A DNA stretch of 64,000 nucleotides from Spirosoma rhododendri (GCF_012849055.1 NZ_CP051677.1:4975001-5039000), one strand, 5' to 3'; shown: positions 19,013 through 28,637, counted from the stretch's first letter. Translations and numbers: made by a program. The notes: generated by a model not told the origin, from the sequence alone.

Positions 19013-19043
19013 AAAAAAGCCCGGCTCCTTGCGGGGCCGGGCT
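19013..19043 (-). terminator. Rho-independent terminator of the GSII gene
   Basis: An 11-base G/C-rich stem (19018-19028 with 19033-19043, one G-T pair) is followed on the minus strand by six T residues. It ends GSII transcription before GSIII. Confidence 0.8.
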
Positions 19044-19064
19044 TCTCTATGATAGCCGGTTCGA

Positions 19065-20102
19065 CTAAGCTTCCTGCATCACCTCGGCCGACTTAACGGT
19101 CTTGATGATAACAGCCGCTACTTTGTATGGATCAGCAGCCGAGTTCGGACGGCGATCTTCCAGCCAGCCTTTCCAGCCGCGTTCTACCGTAGCGATAGGA
19201 ATACGGATCGAAGCACCGCGGTCAGAAACACCATACGAGAACTGCGTGATCGACTGGGTTTCGTGCTTACCCGTCAGACGCATCTCATTGTCGGCACCGT
19301 ACACGTCGATACATTCTTTGATAACTTCCGGCGTGCGACCGAACGATGCGCAGATCGTGTCGTACGTGGCCTTGTTGCCTGCGGTACGCAGAGCTGTATT
19401 CGAGAAGTTAGCGTGCATACCCGAGCCGTTCCAGTCGGTGTCGCCCAGGGGCTTGCAATGCCAGTTGATCGATACGTTATATTTCTCACCGATGCGCTCC
19501 AGCAGATAGCGGGCTACCCAGATTTGGTCGCCGGCCGACTGTGCGCCTTTAGCGAAAATCTGGAACTCCCACTGACCCGTAGCTACTTCGGCGTTGATAC
19601 CTTCTACGTTCAGACCTGCTTCCAGGCAAGCGTCGAGGTGCTCTTCTACAATGTAACGGCCATAGGCGTTCTGCGCACCAACCGAGCAGTAGTATGGTCC
19701 CTGACCGCGCGTTGGGAAGCCTTCAGCCGGGAAGCCCAGTGGCTTGTTGATAGCCATATCCCACAGGAAGTACTCCTGTTCGAAACCAAACCAGAAATCG
19801 TTATCGTCGTCCTGAATTGTTGCCCGGCCGTTCGATTCGTGCGCCGTACCGTCAGCGTTCAGCACTTCGCACATAACGAGGAAACCGTTTTTACGCTGGG
19901 GATCGGGGCAGATGAAAACAGGCTTCAGCAGACAGTCTGACGAGCCACCCGGTGCCTGTTCGGTCGATGAACCGTCAAACGACCACATAGGGCAATCGTC
20001 CAGATCACCGGAGAAATCGTCTTCAATTTTCGTCTTCGAACGGAGGCTTTGAGTGGGCTTATAACCATCAAGCCAAATGTATTCCAGCTTCGACTTTGCC
20101 AT
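19065..20102 (-). CDS. glnII: Glutamine synthetase type II (eukaryote-like, beta-grasp)
   Basis: A 345-residue protein of the short type II glutamine synthetase class. It begins MAKSKLEYIWLDGYKPTQSL. WSFDGSSTEQAPGGSSDCLL, WFGFEQEYFLWD, GINAEVATGQWEFQ, WNGSGMHANFS and the C-terminal DRGASIRIPIATV are the substrate, metal and ATP motifs of the family. It makes glutamine from glutamate and ammonia. ATG at 20102 fits homology; the frame is open to 20198. A TATATTTG box (complement 20152-20159) lies 50 bases upstream. It is the second glutamine synthetase in 4 kb. Confidence 0.92.
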   Translation of the reverse strand: MAKSKLEYIWLDGYKPTQSLRSKTKIEDDFSGDLDDCPMWSFDGSSTEQAPGGSSDCLLKPVFICPDPQRKNGFLVMCEVLNADGTAHESNGRATIQDDDNDFWFGFEQEYFLWDMAINKPLGFPAEGFPTRGQGPYYCSVGAQNAYGRYIVEEHLDACLEAGLNVEGINAEVATGQWEFQIFAKGAQSAGDQIWVARYLLERIGEKYNVSINWHCKPLGDTDWNGSGMHANFSNTALRTAGNKATYDTICASFGRTPEVIKECIDVYGADNEMRLTGKHETQSITQFSYGVSDRGASIRIPIATVERGWKGWLEDRRPNSAADPYKVAAVIIKTVKSAEVMQEA

Positions 20103-20484
20103 GAGTACAGGTGGATTATTTTTTAATTGGGCTACACAATAGAATGTCCGACAAATATAAGCGGCAATAACAGAATTAATAAAGGTGGTTTTGACCAATT
20201 GCCCTATTTACTACTGATTTTACGGAAAAATTATAATTTTAATTCGTAATATACCTTAATTTACCGTATTTTAACTCGACAGCAGCTAGTATTTCTACTC
20301 AGCCTGTTTTTCAGCAATTTGCCGCTACAAAGACTCTCTGCGCTCTTTTTCGGAGCGTTAAATCGTTGCTGTCGGCCATACTGTCCCCTACCGGGCTGAC
20401 TACCAAACCGCTCGGGTACCCTACCTCACCGGCGGAACCCGTCACCGCTATTTTTTGTACTTTTGCCAGACAGTACCATCGATC
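20103..20484. promoter_or_regulatory. Divergent promoter region between GSII and mtaB
   Basis: This 382-base A/T-rich gap has a TATATTTG -7 box for GSII on the minus strand (complement 20152-20159). A TACTTTTG box (20458-20465) lies 19 bases before the mtaB GTG. No clear -33 TTG is seen for either. I see no coding sequence in the gap. Confidence 0.45.
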
Positions 20485-21771
20485 GTGAAAAAAGTAGCTT
20501 TCTATACACTCGGCTGCAAACTCAACTTCTCCGAAACCTCAACGCTGGCCCGACTCATGGAACAGCAGGGTTTCGAGCGGGTAGAGTTCAATCAGCGGCC
20601 CGACGTCTTCATCATCAACACCTGCTCCGTTACCGACAATGCCGACAAAAAATGCCGGAAGATTGTCAGGGAAGCGCAGAAAATTAATCCAGATGGATAC
20701 GTAGCTATTCTGGGCTGCTACGCACAGTTGAAACCGCAGGAAATTTCGGAGATTCCGGGCGTCGATGCGGTGCTGGGGGCGTCGGAGAAATTCCGGCTGC
20801 ATGAGCTGATGCCGACCTTTACGAAGGTACCGAGCGGACAGCCCGCGCAGGTGTTCAACTCGCCCATCGAACACGCCATCGACTACCACGCTAGTTACTC
20901 GCTCAACGACCGGACACGCACATTCCTGAAAGTACAGGACGGCTGTGACTACCCCTGCGCCTACTGTACGATACCGCTGGCACGGGGCAAAAGCCGCTCT
21001 GATACGGTAGCAAACGTTGTGCAGATGGCGCGAGAAATTGCCGATCGTAACGTCAAGGAAATCGTGCTGACGGGCGTCAACATCGGTGATTTCGGCTTGA
21101 TCGACGGCCAGCGGCAGGCTACGTTTCTGGACTTGGTCCGGGCGCTGGACGAGGTTGAGGGTATCGACCGATTCCGTATTTCGAGCATCGAGCCCAACCT
21201 GCTCACCGACGAGATCATCGAGTTTGTGGCGCAGTCGAAGCGGTTTGTGCCGCACTTCCACATACCGTTGCAATCGGGGTCTAACCAGGTGCTGGGCCTG
21301 ATGCGTCGACGCTACAAACGCGAACTATATGCCGACCGGGTAGCCAAAATCAAGTCGTTGATGCCCGACGCCTGCATCGGTGTCGACGTGATTGTGGGGC
21401 ATCCCGGCGAAACAAACGATGCCTTTCTGGACACGTACACGTTTTTGAACGAACTACCGATTTCGTATCTGCACGTGTTCACCTATTCCGAGCGGCCCAA
21501 CACGGCAGCTGTCGATATCAAACTGGTTGTGCCGGGGTCGGTGCGGGCCGAACGGTCGAAGATGCTGCACATACTATCAGACAAGAAACGACGGGCGTTC
21601 TACGAATCACAGGTGGGCCGGGCAGCAACGGTTTTGTTTGAAGAAGACATTGCCGACGGACAGATGCAGGGCTTTACCGAAAACTACGTCCGCGTCGTAG
21701 CGACTTACGACCCGCTGCTTATCAACGAGTTGAAGCCGGTGCAACTAACGGGCCTCACCCCGATGGGTTGA
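20485..21771 (+). CDS. mtaB: MiaB-like tRNA methylthiotransferase (MtaB type)
   Basis: A 428-residue radical SAM methylthiotransferase. The N-terminal domain has YTLGCKLN, INTCSVT and AILGCYAQ, whose cysteines bind the auxiliary cluster. The radical SAM motif CDYPCAYC (CxxxCxxC) follows, then GVNIGDFG and a C-terminal TRAM-like region. MtaB adds methylthio to N6-threonylcarbamoyladenosine 37 of tRNAs. The GTG at 20485 (VKKVAFYTLG) is preferred over upstream starts because the promoter box overlaps them. It is monocistronic and ends at a strong hairpin. Confidence 0.87.
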   Translation: MKKVAFYTLGCKLNFSETSTLARLMEQQGFERVEFNQRPDVFIINTCSVTDNADKKCRKIVREAQKINPDGYVAILGCYAQLKPQEISEIPGVDAVLGASEKFRLHELMPTFTKVPSGQPAQVFNSPIEHAIDYHASYSLNDRTRTFLKVQDGCDYPCAYCTIPLARGKSRSDTVANVVQMAREIADRNVKEIVLTGVNIGDFGLIDGQRQATFLDLVRALDEVEGIDRFRISSIEPNLLTDEIIEFVAQSKRFVPHFHIPLQSGSNQVLGLMRRRYKRELYADRVAKIKSLMPDACIGVDVIVGHPGETNDAFLDTYTFLNELPISYLHVFTYSERPNTAAVDIKLVVPGSVRAERSKMLHILSDKKRRAFYESQVGRAATVLFEEDIADGQMQGFTENYVRVVATYDPLLINELKPVQLTGLTPMG

Positions 21772-21867
21772 TGAACGTCAGCGAACTGGCTGAGGTTGTA
21801 GCGGCACATTGATGCGTTTACCAGCGAAGCCGTTCCGAAGAAGGGCGTACCAATCACGGGTAATCAA

Positions 21868-21932
21868 CCAATAACGAACCGAGCCCGGGGTAGATCAGTA
21901 CATGGTCTACCCCGGGCTCGGTTCGTTATTGG
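21868..21932. terminator. Perfect 27-bp hairpin terminator
   Basis: Arms 21868-21894 and 21906-21932 are perfect complements over 27 bases with an 11-base loop. It lies between the convergent mtaB and lipoprotein genes and can stop both. There is no T run, so it may also be a mobile hairpin. Confidence 0.75.
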
Positions 21933-21940
21933 TAGTACGG

Positions 21941-22531
21941 TTAGTACGAATCAATCCCGATCAAACTGACGATCGTGCCTACTGCCCCAACCAGACTGAC
22001 AATCAGACCAATAAAGGCAAGAGTACCCGTACCGAAAATCAGCATCAGTAGTCCCGCAATTAATAGAACTACGCTGCCGATCAGCTTCCCCTTCTTAATC
22101 ATAGCCTTTTGCGGCTGATTGGGTGCCAGCTGACGGCTGATCTGTTTGTTTACTTTCCGCAACATCAGCCGCTCAATACCCGTCAGGTGTTGGGGCGTAG
22201 CCGTTTTCGTTAACCGCTGGGTTCCGGTGGTCGGCACCAGCATTCGTTCAATACGGCTCACATGGTTGGTCAGCGACTTACTGGCTGGTAACTCGCTGGT
22301 TTGCTTAGCGTAGACGTCAGACGGATCGATCGTCGTACCTGCCTGAACAGTCGCCTGACTCGGGTCGGCAATCTGCTGAACGGGGCTGATTACCGCCACG
22401 CTCTGTTCGCTCACGCGGGATGCGGGCTGAACTGGCCCACGTTGAAAGTAAGCCACCGGACGGCTACAGGAAGCGAGCATGGCGATGGCAAGTACTGTGC
22501 TGCAAAGCGACTTAGTAAAGAAGGTTGTCAT
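21941..22531 (-). CDS. Lipoprotein of unknown function with C-terminal membrane segments
   Basis: A 196-residue protein. The N-terminal signal ends in the lipobox LASC with Cys22. A Ser/Thr/Gln-rich linker follows (about 23-140). The C-terminus has Gly/Val/Leu/Ile-rich stretches (SVVLLIAGLLMLIFGTGTLA and LIVSLVGAVGTIVSLIGID). This could be an anchored envelope protein. I recognise no family. ATG at 22531 follows a 394-base gap. Confidence 0.65.
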   Translation of the reverse strand: MTTFFTKSLCSTVLAIAMLASCSRPVAYFQRGPVQPASRVSEQSVAVISPVQQIADPSQATVQAGTTIDPSDVYAKQTSELPASKSLTNHVSRIERMLVPTTGTQRLTKTATPQHLTGIERLMLRKVNKQISRQLAPNQPQKAMIKKGKLIGSVVLLIAGLLMLIFGTGTLAFIGLIVSLVGAVGTIVSLIGIDSY

Positions 22532-22925
22532 TACATTGAGGTTTTCAGTAACTAAATAGAACGTCGATCGGCTGCGGTGCTAACATATTGATTATCACCT
22601 TTTTACCCGTATTACTGCTTCCGGGACTGGCTTTCCGCTGTACCTACCGCGCGCCGACGCAAACGCACCGGACACCTAAAAGTAGGCGAATTGATGTCAG
22701 CGTTCTTGCCCCGTCAGTGTTTCTAATCACTTCTTAACCGTCTTGTAAGGAGTTTACGAAAGGACGGATTTCAACTTGTAGTCTGCGTCGGATCGTCTCT
22801 GCGAACGCGTAGCCAGTATGGGTAATGATGCCGCACTTCCGGGAAGCTGGATTTACAGACGACCTCAGCCCACTACGATAAGCAGTTTATGACCGCCCGG
22901 GCAGATTTGATTCAGAGACCGGTTG
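22532..22925. other. Intergenic region without recognisable gene
   Basis: This 394-base stretch lies upstream of the lipoprotein gene and downstream of the GH63-like gene. I find no convincing open frame, no TAxxTTTG box on the lipoprotein side and no strong hairpin. Confidence 0.6.
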
Positions 22926-25574
22926 TCATACTGTCCCGGTGTATTTGCGGTGGATGAGTTCAGCAACCAGCCCCGTCCAGCCGGTTTGGTGACTTGCCCC
23001 TACCCCACGGCCATTATCACCGTCGAAATACTCGTAGAACAGGATGTAGTCGCGGAAGTGAGGGTCCTCATTTTTGGCGTACTGCTGCAACACCGCCCGG
23101 TGTCCGTTAGCATCAACCGTAAACAGCGAGATCAGGCGATTCGCAATTTCGTCGGCCGCGTCGTGCAGGGTAATCTGTTTGCCAGAGCCAATCGGGTATT
23201 CGACGGTAAAGCCGTTGCCGAAATAGTGGTGAAATTTGTCGAGGCTCAGTACCATCAGGTAGTTGGTGGGCATCCAGACCGGCCCGCGCCAGTTGCTGTT
23301 ACCACCAAACAAATCGCTGTTGCTCTCGGCGGGTGTGTAATCAAGTCGGAACGTGGTACCGTCGAGCGTGAAGGTATACGGCTGGTCGCGGTACACTTTC
23401 GACACCGCCCGAATGCCGTGCGGGCTCAAAAACTCCTGCTCATCGAGCATCCAGCGTAGCAGCGATTTAAGCCGGAAACCCCGGAGTAAACTCAACAGCC
23501 GGGTTTCGTCGGTTCCTTTCTCGGTATAGCGCGACACCTGGTTGTACAGGTCGGGGCGATGGCTGCGAAACCACTCCATCCGGGCCAGAAACGTCGGATT
23601 TTGCCGCAGAATGTCATCGTCAAGTACTTCGACGGCGAACAGTGGAATCAACCCAACCAGCGTGCGAACCTGCATTTTCTCGACGCTGCCGTCCGACATG
23701 CGAAGCTGATCGTAAAAGAACCGATCCTGCTCGTCCCATAAGCCTACGCCATCCTGCCCGATACGCGTAATAGCCCCGGCGATGTAGAGAAAATGGTCGA
23801 AGAACTTGGTCGCCATTTCGCTGTACACATCGTCGTGCCGGGCCAGTTCGAGCGCAATCCGCAGCATATTCAGTGCGTACATGGCCATCCAGCTTGTGCC
23901 ATCGGCCTGTTCGAGATGGCTGCCATTGGGCAGTACGGCATTCCGGTCGAATACGCCGATGTTGTCGAGCCCCAGAAAGCCCCCTTCAAAAATGTTGTTG
24001 CCCAGCTCATCTTTGCGGTTGACCCACCAGGTGAAATTGAGCATCAGCTTGTGGAAGATCGCGCGCAGAAAACTGTGGTCGGCGGCACCAGTCGGGTGTT
24101 GCTGCTGATCGAGCGTGAACACCTGCAAAGCCGCCCACGCCTGTACGGGTGGGTTCACATCGGAGAAATTCCACTCGTAAGCCGGTAGTTGTCCGTTGGG
24201 GTGCATATACCATTCGTTGGTTAGCAGCATCAGTTGCTGCTTGGCCAGTTCAGGGTCGATCAGGGCCAGCGTGACGCAGTGAAACGACCAGTCCCAGGCG
24301 GCATACCAGGGGTACTCCCACTTGTCGGGCATCGAAATAACCCCGGCGTTGATAAGCTGCAACCAGGTATGGTTCCGGCCATTGTACCGCTCAGGGGGCG
24401 GGGGCGGCTGAGTCGGGTCGCCAGACAGCCAGCGCGACACATCGTAGTAGTAGAACTGCTTGCTCCAGAGCATCCCCGCAAACGCCTGTCGCTGCACGAG
24501 TTTCTCATCGTCGGTCGCTTTGGCCGGTTGTACAGCCGTGTAGAACAGGTCGGCCTCGGTTTTCCGCTGCGCAATGATCGAGTCGAAATCGGTGAACGGT
24601 TCGCGGAGTGTTGGGTGTACGTCGGTCGTGAGCGATAGCCGGACCCGCACAACGGCCTGCCCACCAGCCTCGACCGTCAGCTTGTAGTGTGCACTTGCTT
24701 TCGTACCCGTCTGCTCTCGATTGATCGAGTCAGTGCCGTGAATAAGGTGATCGTTGATACCGTCTTTCGGGTACGGCGTACCGTCGTGTACAGCGTACAA
24801 CCGCGCCCGGTTCGATTCATTCTCGCAGAACAACCAGTCCGGATTGCCGTCAGCGTAAAGCACATACGAACCTAGCTGCGCGTGCGTCGCCCGGAGAAAA
24901 CCGTCCTGCCGCAGGTTGATGCCGGGTCGCTGACTACTGACGCCATCGGTGTCGTCGCCCCAATCCCAGGTGTTGCGAAACCAGAGCGTCGGCAACAGCG
25001 TCAGGTCCGCCCGTTCGGTTCCCCGGTTGTGTACCGTTACAGCCATCAGCACGTCCTGCGGCCCGGCTTTGGCGTACTCTACGAACACATCGAAGTAGCG
25101 GTCCTGATCGAACAGGCCCGTGTCGAGCAGTTCGTATTCGGGATCGAGCCGGGTACGACGGCGGTTTTCGTCGATCAGCTGCTGGTATGGATACGCGGCC
25201 TGCGGGTACTTGTAGAGCATCCGCTGGTACGAGTGCGTGGGCGTGTTGTCGAGGTAGTAGTACAGCTCCTTGACGTCTTCCCCGTGATTGCCTTCGCTGT
25301 TGCTCAACCCAAAATACCGCTCTTTCAGAATGGGATCGGCCCCGTTCCACAGCGACAGGCCCAGGCACAGCGTTTGTTTGTCGTCGCAGAAGCCCGCGAT
25401 GGCATCTTCCCCCCAGCGATACGCATAACTGCGGGCCATATCATGGGTCGTATAGCCCCACGCATCGCCGTTGGCACTGTAATCTTCCCGGACGGTTCCC
25501 CACTGCCGATCCGATACGTAGGGCCCCCACTGCCGCCACGCCGGATCGTTTAACCGCTTCTGTTCTGTAGTCAT
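22926..25574 (-). CDS. GH63-like glucosidase (MGH1-type)
   Basis: An 882-residue glycoside hydrolase of the GH63/MGH1 type. Motifs include WRQWGPYVSDRQWGTVREDY at the N-terminus and an internal (alpha/alpha)6-barrel-like region: YPWYAAWDWSFHCVTLALID, GGFLGLDNIGVFDRN, GNSNWRGPVWMPTNYLMV and the C-terminal FYEYFDGDNGRGVGASHQTGW. Asp of WDWSF and Glu of FYEYF are likely catalytic residues. No signal peptide is seen, so it probably acts in the cytoplasm on alpha-linked glucosyl or mannosyl compounds; the exact substrate is unknown. A glucose-dehydrogenase-like gene lies just upstream in the same direction. Confidence 0.82.
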   Translation of the reverse strand: MTTEQKRLNDPAWRQWGPYVSDRQWGTVREDYSANGDAWGYTTHDMARSYAYRWGEDAIAGFCDDKQTLCLGLSLWNGADPILKERYFGLSNSEGNHGEDVKELYYYLDNTPTHSYQRMLYKYPQAAYPYQQLIDENRRRTRLDPEYELLDTGLFDQDRYFDVFVEYAKAGPQDVLMAVTVHNRGTERADLTLLPTLWFRNTWDWGDDTDGVSSQRPGINLRQDGFLRATHAQLGSYVLYADGNPDWLFCENESNRARLYAVHDGTPYPKDGINDHLIHGTDSINREQTGTKASAHYKLTVEAGGQAVVRVRLSLTTDVHPTLREPFTDFDSIIAQRKTEADLFYTAVQPAKATDDEKLVQRQAFAGMLWSKQFYYYDVSRWLSGDPTQPPPPPERYNGRNHTWLQLINAGVISMPDKWEYPWYAAWDWSFHCVTLALIDPELAKQQLMLLTNEWYMHPNGQLPAYEWNFSDVNPPVQAWAALQVFTLDQQQHPTGAADHSFLRAIFHKLMLNFTWWVNRKDELGNNIFEGGFLGLDNIGVFDRNAVLPNGSHLEQADGTSWMAMYALNMLRIALELARHDDVYSEMATKFFDHFLYIAGAITRIGQDGVGLWDEQDRFFYDQLRMSDGSVEKMQVRTLVGLIPLFAVEVLDDDILRQNPTFLARMEWFRSHRPDLYNQVSRYTEKGTDETRLLSLLRGFRLKSLLRWMLDEQEFLSPHGIRAVSKVYRDQPYTFTLDGTTFRLDYTPAESNSDLFGGNSNWRGPVWMPTNYLMVLSLDKFHHYFGNGFTVEYPIGSGKQITLHDAADEIANRLISLFTVDANGHRAVLQQYAKNEDPHFRDYILFYEYFDGDNGRGVGASHQTGWTGLVAELIHRKYTGTV

Positions 25575-25582
25575 CTTTATGA

Positions 25583-25674
25583 GGGTTTAAGGTTTGTACC
25601 GGGCCGCCGGACGGTTCAAGGTTCCTCCGGTTGACGCCAACGACCTTATACGTTAAACCCTAAACCTTAAACTC
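25583..25674. repeat. GTTTAAGG-family partial inverted repeat
   Basis: GTTTAAGGTTT words at 25584 and complements such as ACCTTATACGTTAAACCC and TAAACCTTAAAC near 25641-25672 occur with a G/C-rich spacer. Pairing is only partial (about 11 bases). It lies between two minus-strand genes. Confidence 0.5.
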
Positions 25675-25679
25675 GCTTC

Positions 25680-26489
25680 TTATCCATTATCCGAAAAACT
25701 CTCCAGCACCGTCATACCGCCGTCGATGAAGATGCTGGCTCCGGTGATGTAGTCCGACTGATCGGAGGCCAGAAAGACGGCCAGATTTCCAATGTCTTCG
25801 GGCTTGCCAATGCGGTTGTACGGAATCAGCGTCATCAGGCTGTTCAGAGCCTGCGGAGTTTCCCACGCACTTTTGTTGATCGGCGTCTGAATAGCACCGG
25901 GACAGATGCTGTTGACCCGGATGTGCCGGTCGCCGTATTCCTGCGCCAGCGATTGCATGAGCATTTTGATAGCCCCTTTCGACGATGCGTAGTTGACGTG
26001 CCCTGCCCAGGGGATTTGCTCGTGTACCGAACTCATACAGATGATCTTACCCGTTGCGCTCGACACCTCCGGGCGTGGCCCCCGGCGCAAAAACTCCCGG
26101 ATGGCTGAACGGGCGCACAAAAACTGACCCGTCAGGTTGACGTCGATGACGGTGTTCCACTGCTCAAGCGTCATCTCGTCGAACTTGGCGTCGCGTTGCA
26201 GCCCGGCGTTGTTCACCAGAATATCGAGCGTACCAAACTGCGCGACGATATCGGCGAACATTTTCTCGACCTGATCTTCCTTACTAACGTCGCACTGGGC
26301 GATGATACCTTTACCGCCCGCCGAGGTAATCTCATCTAGCACGGCCTGAGCCGCTGCCTTCGTTGCCTCGACCGGGTAATTGACAACAACGGTTGCCCCG
26401 GCATCCGCCAGCGATTTGGCAACGCCCGCACCAATACCGCTGCTCGCTCCTGTAATCAGCGCGATCTGCCCATTCAGTACTTTATCCAT
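25680..26489 (-). CDS. SDR family oxidoreductase (glucose 1-dehydrogenase-like)
   Basis: A 269-residue classical short-chain dehydrogenase. It has TGASSGIGAGVAKSLADAG, the VVNYP motif at beta-2, NNAG, the catalytic Ser in SSVHEQIPW, YASSKGA with Tyr and Lys, and the C-terminal YITGASIFIDGGM. The HEQIPW segment is typical of glucose 1-dehydrogenases. It lies 105 bases upstream of the GH63-like gene in the same direction, suggesting use of the sugar released. The exact substrate is not proven. Confidence 0.83.
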   Translation of the reverse strand: MDKVLNGQIALITGASSGIGAGVAKSLADAGATVVVNYPVEATKAAAQAVLDEITSAGGKGIIAQCDVSKEDQVEKMFADIVAQFGTLDILVNNAGLQRDAKFDEMTLEQWNTVIDVNLTGQFLCARSAIREFLRRGPRPEVSSATGKIICMSSVHEQIPWAGHVNYASSKGAIKMLMQSLAQEYGDRHIRVNSICPGAIQTPINKSAWETPQALNSLMTLIPYNRIGKPEDIGNLAVFLASDQSDYITGASIFIDGGMTVLESFSDNG

Positions 26490-26976
26490 GTGTTTGCAAT
26501 CAGGAGATGTTTGTAGTAGCTACTTTTTTCGGTCCACTTTGTTCGGTGTACCCTGCACATGCTCCCCAAAGCAAACTTACGGACCGCACAATTGACGGCT
26601 GTTCACCACTACTACGGCATAAATTAACAGCCTTTTAACAGGGTATAACACCGCGCAGACCAGTGACGGCGGCCCATTTTACAGCACTCTTCATTTGTTA
26701 CCGAAAGAGGTGTTTTTTAACTAATTGCATTATTCTACTATTTGTTTTTTCGGAAAAAGTACAAAGTCCTAAATAGTACTCATATTAGAAAAATACAATA
26801 CATACGCTATTATGAGGGACTTGTTGAATTTTTTTAATAATAGCCCTACAATGGCAATAATGAATATAACGAAAGAATGAATTTTCACTAAAAGCCTGAC
26901 GATCAGCCTGTGCCCTATTGCGTTGACACGTCTGTCCCGCACACCTTTGTCCCGGTAAAACAAAACTTTCAAACCA
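26490..26976. other. AT-rich intergenic region between divergent genes
   Basis: This 487-base gap separates the dehydrogenase gene and the duplicated secreted protein gene. It is A/T-rich from about 26690 to 26880. It should hold both promoters, but I see no full consensus. No gene is visible. Confidence 0.55.
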
Positions 26977-27579
26977 ATGAAACAGATCCGTTTATCAATT
27001 GCTGTACTGGTATCAGTACTTAGTGTGGCAGGCGCAGGAGTCGCCAAAGCCGACACTGGTTCGGTCGTTGACGGGGTGAAAATCACGAAAGCCGATCAGA
27101 AAAAAGTTCGCGTATATACTCAAGCTGGTGCCCCTATTGACGTAGCCATCATCGACGCCAGTGGTAACGTGCTGTACAAAGGTGCCATGACCGGCAAAAA
27201 GCACTCGACTTCGTTTGACCTTAAAGGCCTGCCCGACGGTCAGTACTACCTGACAGCCGGTAACAACGCCTGGTGGATGTCGCAGGGCCTGAGCATCAGC
27301 AACAACGCCCTGACGGTCGAAGACAGCAAGCTGCAACAAGTGGTTCACCCGACGGTAACGGCTTACAACAACAGTAAAGTAGAAGTGGTTATGCCCGCCA
27401 AAAACGTAGATGACGCCAATGTTGCTATCTACGATGCGCAGAACACGCTGGTACACACCGGTTCGTTCTCGGGTCCGGTTGGCCGTTTCGATCTGTCGGC
27501 TCTGCCAGACGGTTCGTACACGTTCGTAGTTGGTCCTGAGCAGAAGCAGTTCGTGACGCGCGTTAACATCAGCCACTAA
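26977..27579 (+). CDS. Secreted protein with two tandem beta-sandwich-like repeats
   Basis: A 200-residue protein with a signal peptide (MKQIRLSIAVLVSVLSVAGAGVAKA). Two repeats of about 80 residues are visible. Each has the pattern V-V-V/I-x-D-A-x-N-x-L-x-x-G, then F-D-L-x-x-L-P-D-G-x-Y (SFDLKGLPDGQYYLTAG and RFDLSALPDGSYTFVVG). This suggests two Ig-like domains resembling the C-terminal domains of Bacteroidota secreted proteins. Function is unknown. It is followed by a terminator. Confidence 0.75.
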   Translation: MKQIRLSIAVLVSVLSVAGAGVAKADTGSVVDGVKITKADQKKVRVYTQAGAPIDVAIIDASGNVLYKGAMTGKKHSTSFDLKGLPDGQYYLTAGNNAWWMSQGLSISNNALTVEDSKLQQVVHPTVTAYNNSKVEVVMPAKNVDDANVAIYDAQNTLVHTGSFSGPVGRFDLSALPDGSYTFVVGPEQKQFVTRVNISH

Positions 27580-27611
27580 TCGGCTATCAATCTCACCATC
27601 AGCAAACAAGC

Positions 27612-27645
27612 GGCCCGTTCCCGATTTAGGGAACGGGCCTTTTTT
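27612..27645 (+). terminator. Rho-independent terminator
   Basis: An 11-bp perfect stem (27612-27622 with 27629-27639) with a 6-base loop is followed by six T residues on the plus strand. It ends the preceding secreted-protein gene. Confidence 0.88.
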
Positions 27646-27677
27646 GTCGAAACGCGACCGCCCGTTGGCGCAATTGG

Positions 27678-28577
27678 CTATACAGTCACCGTTATGCCGC
27701 GCATCCGCAACAGCGACAATTCCTTCATTTTCGACTCGACCATAATATCAACCTCTTTCCCGTAGGTATTAATGGGCGAATAAATCCAGTCGGCATGGGC
27801 TTCGCGCCGGGCGGTACTGTCTTCGTGGTTCTGGCGGGAATCGGAAAAGTGAAACACTGGCCGCACATCCCACGTATTGTAAGCAGTGAGAAACGCTTCC
27901 TCTTCGGTTTGCGAGCCGGGATTCAACGAATGGTGAAAGTAATCAAAGACAATGGGGGTGCCGATAGTCTCCGACAGGGGTACCAGATCCTCAACCGTGT
28001 ACAGGCTGACCCGATCGTCATTTTCGACCGTCAGGCGGGCGCGCAGGCCAGCCGAAAGCAGGTTGAAATTCTGCGCAAACCGGATCAGCGTCGCTTCCTT
28101 ATCACCGTAGGTACCACCAACGTGGATGTTAATCTTGTTCCAGTGTGACGGTGTAAGCCCCATCAGGTCAAACAGTTCAGACTGGTATTCGAGATCTTTA
28201 ATTGTATTGTCGAGTACACTCCCCTGCCCCGCCAGATGATTGAACGGGCCGGGGTGAACTGTCAGGCGAATGGGGCGGGTACCGATATCTTCCAGCGTGG
28301 CCCGAATGTCGGGGAAGTCGGGCAGTTCGGCCAGCTTGTACTCAGATGCCCACGGAAATATATCCGACGACATTCGAAAGATGCGAAACCCGTTTTCCAG
28401 ATTCCAGTCGATGATTTTCAGCAGATCAGTTACGTTTTTCAGGGCCAGTTCCGACGCATAGCCGATGCCTTTCGTCAGAAACGTCTTTCGGATCATGCCC
28501 CGGTTGGTCGTGATCTTTTCGGCCTGTAGGCTCAGATTAATGCAGGCATACCCCACGTTTGACGATGTCGATTCCAT
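27678..28577 (-). CDS. uvsE: UV damage endonuclease UvsE
   Basis: A 299-residue TIM-barrel metal-dependent endonuclease. Conserved features are VGYACINLSL at the start, RMSSDIFPWAS, RLTVHPGPFN, KINIHVGGTYGDKEAT, LTVENDD, VFDYFHHSLNPG and HFSDSRQNHEDS. Its His/Glu/Asp residues bind the metal site. It nicks DNA 5' to UV photoproducts and other lesions. A TACTTTTG box (complement 28630-28637) lies about 50 bases upstream. It is convergent with the duplicated secreted protein gene. Confidence 0.92.
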   Translation of the reverse strand: MESTSSNVGYACINLSLQAEKITTNRGMIRKTFLTKGIGYASELALKNVTDLLKIIDWNLENGFRIFRMSSDIFPWASEYKLAELPDFPDIRATLEDIGTRPIRLTVHPGPFNHLAGQGSVLDNTIKDLEYQSELFDLMGLTPSHWNKINIHVGGTYGDKEATLIRFAQNFNLLSAGLRARLTVENDDRVSLYTVEDLVPLSETIGTPIVFDYFHHSLNPGSQTEEEAFLTAYNTWDVRPVFHFSDSRQNHEDSTARREAHADWIYSPINTYGKEVDIMVESKMKELSLLRMRGITVTV

Positions 28578-28629
28578 AGGTAATCAACGATCCGTATTGG
28601 TGGATGGTTTTTGCGGACTACCGTTCGGT

Positions 28630-28637
28630 CAAAAGTA
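28630..28637 (-). promoter_or_regulatory. Candidate -7 box for uvsE
   Basis: TACTTTTG on the minus strand fits TAxxTTTG. No TTG lies at the ideal 19-base distance. Confidence 0.45.

Noticed and set aside
22532..22925. Possible small gene in the gap before the GH63-like gene
   Set aside because: No open frame with a start and conserved features was found on either strand.
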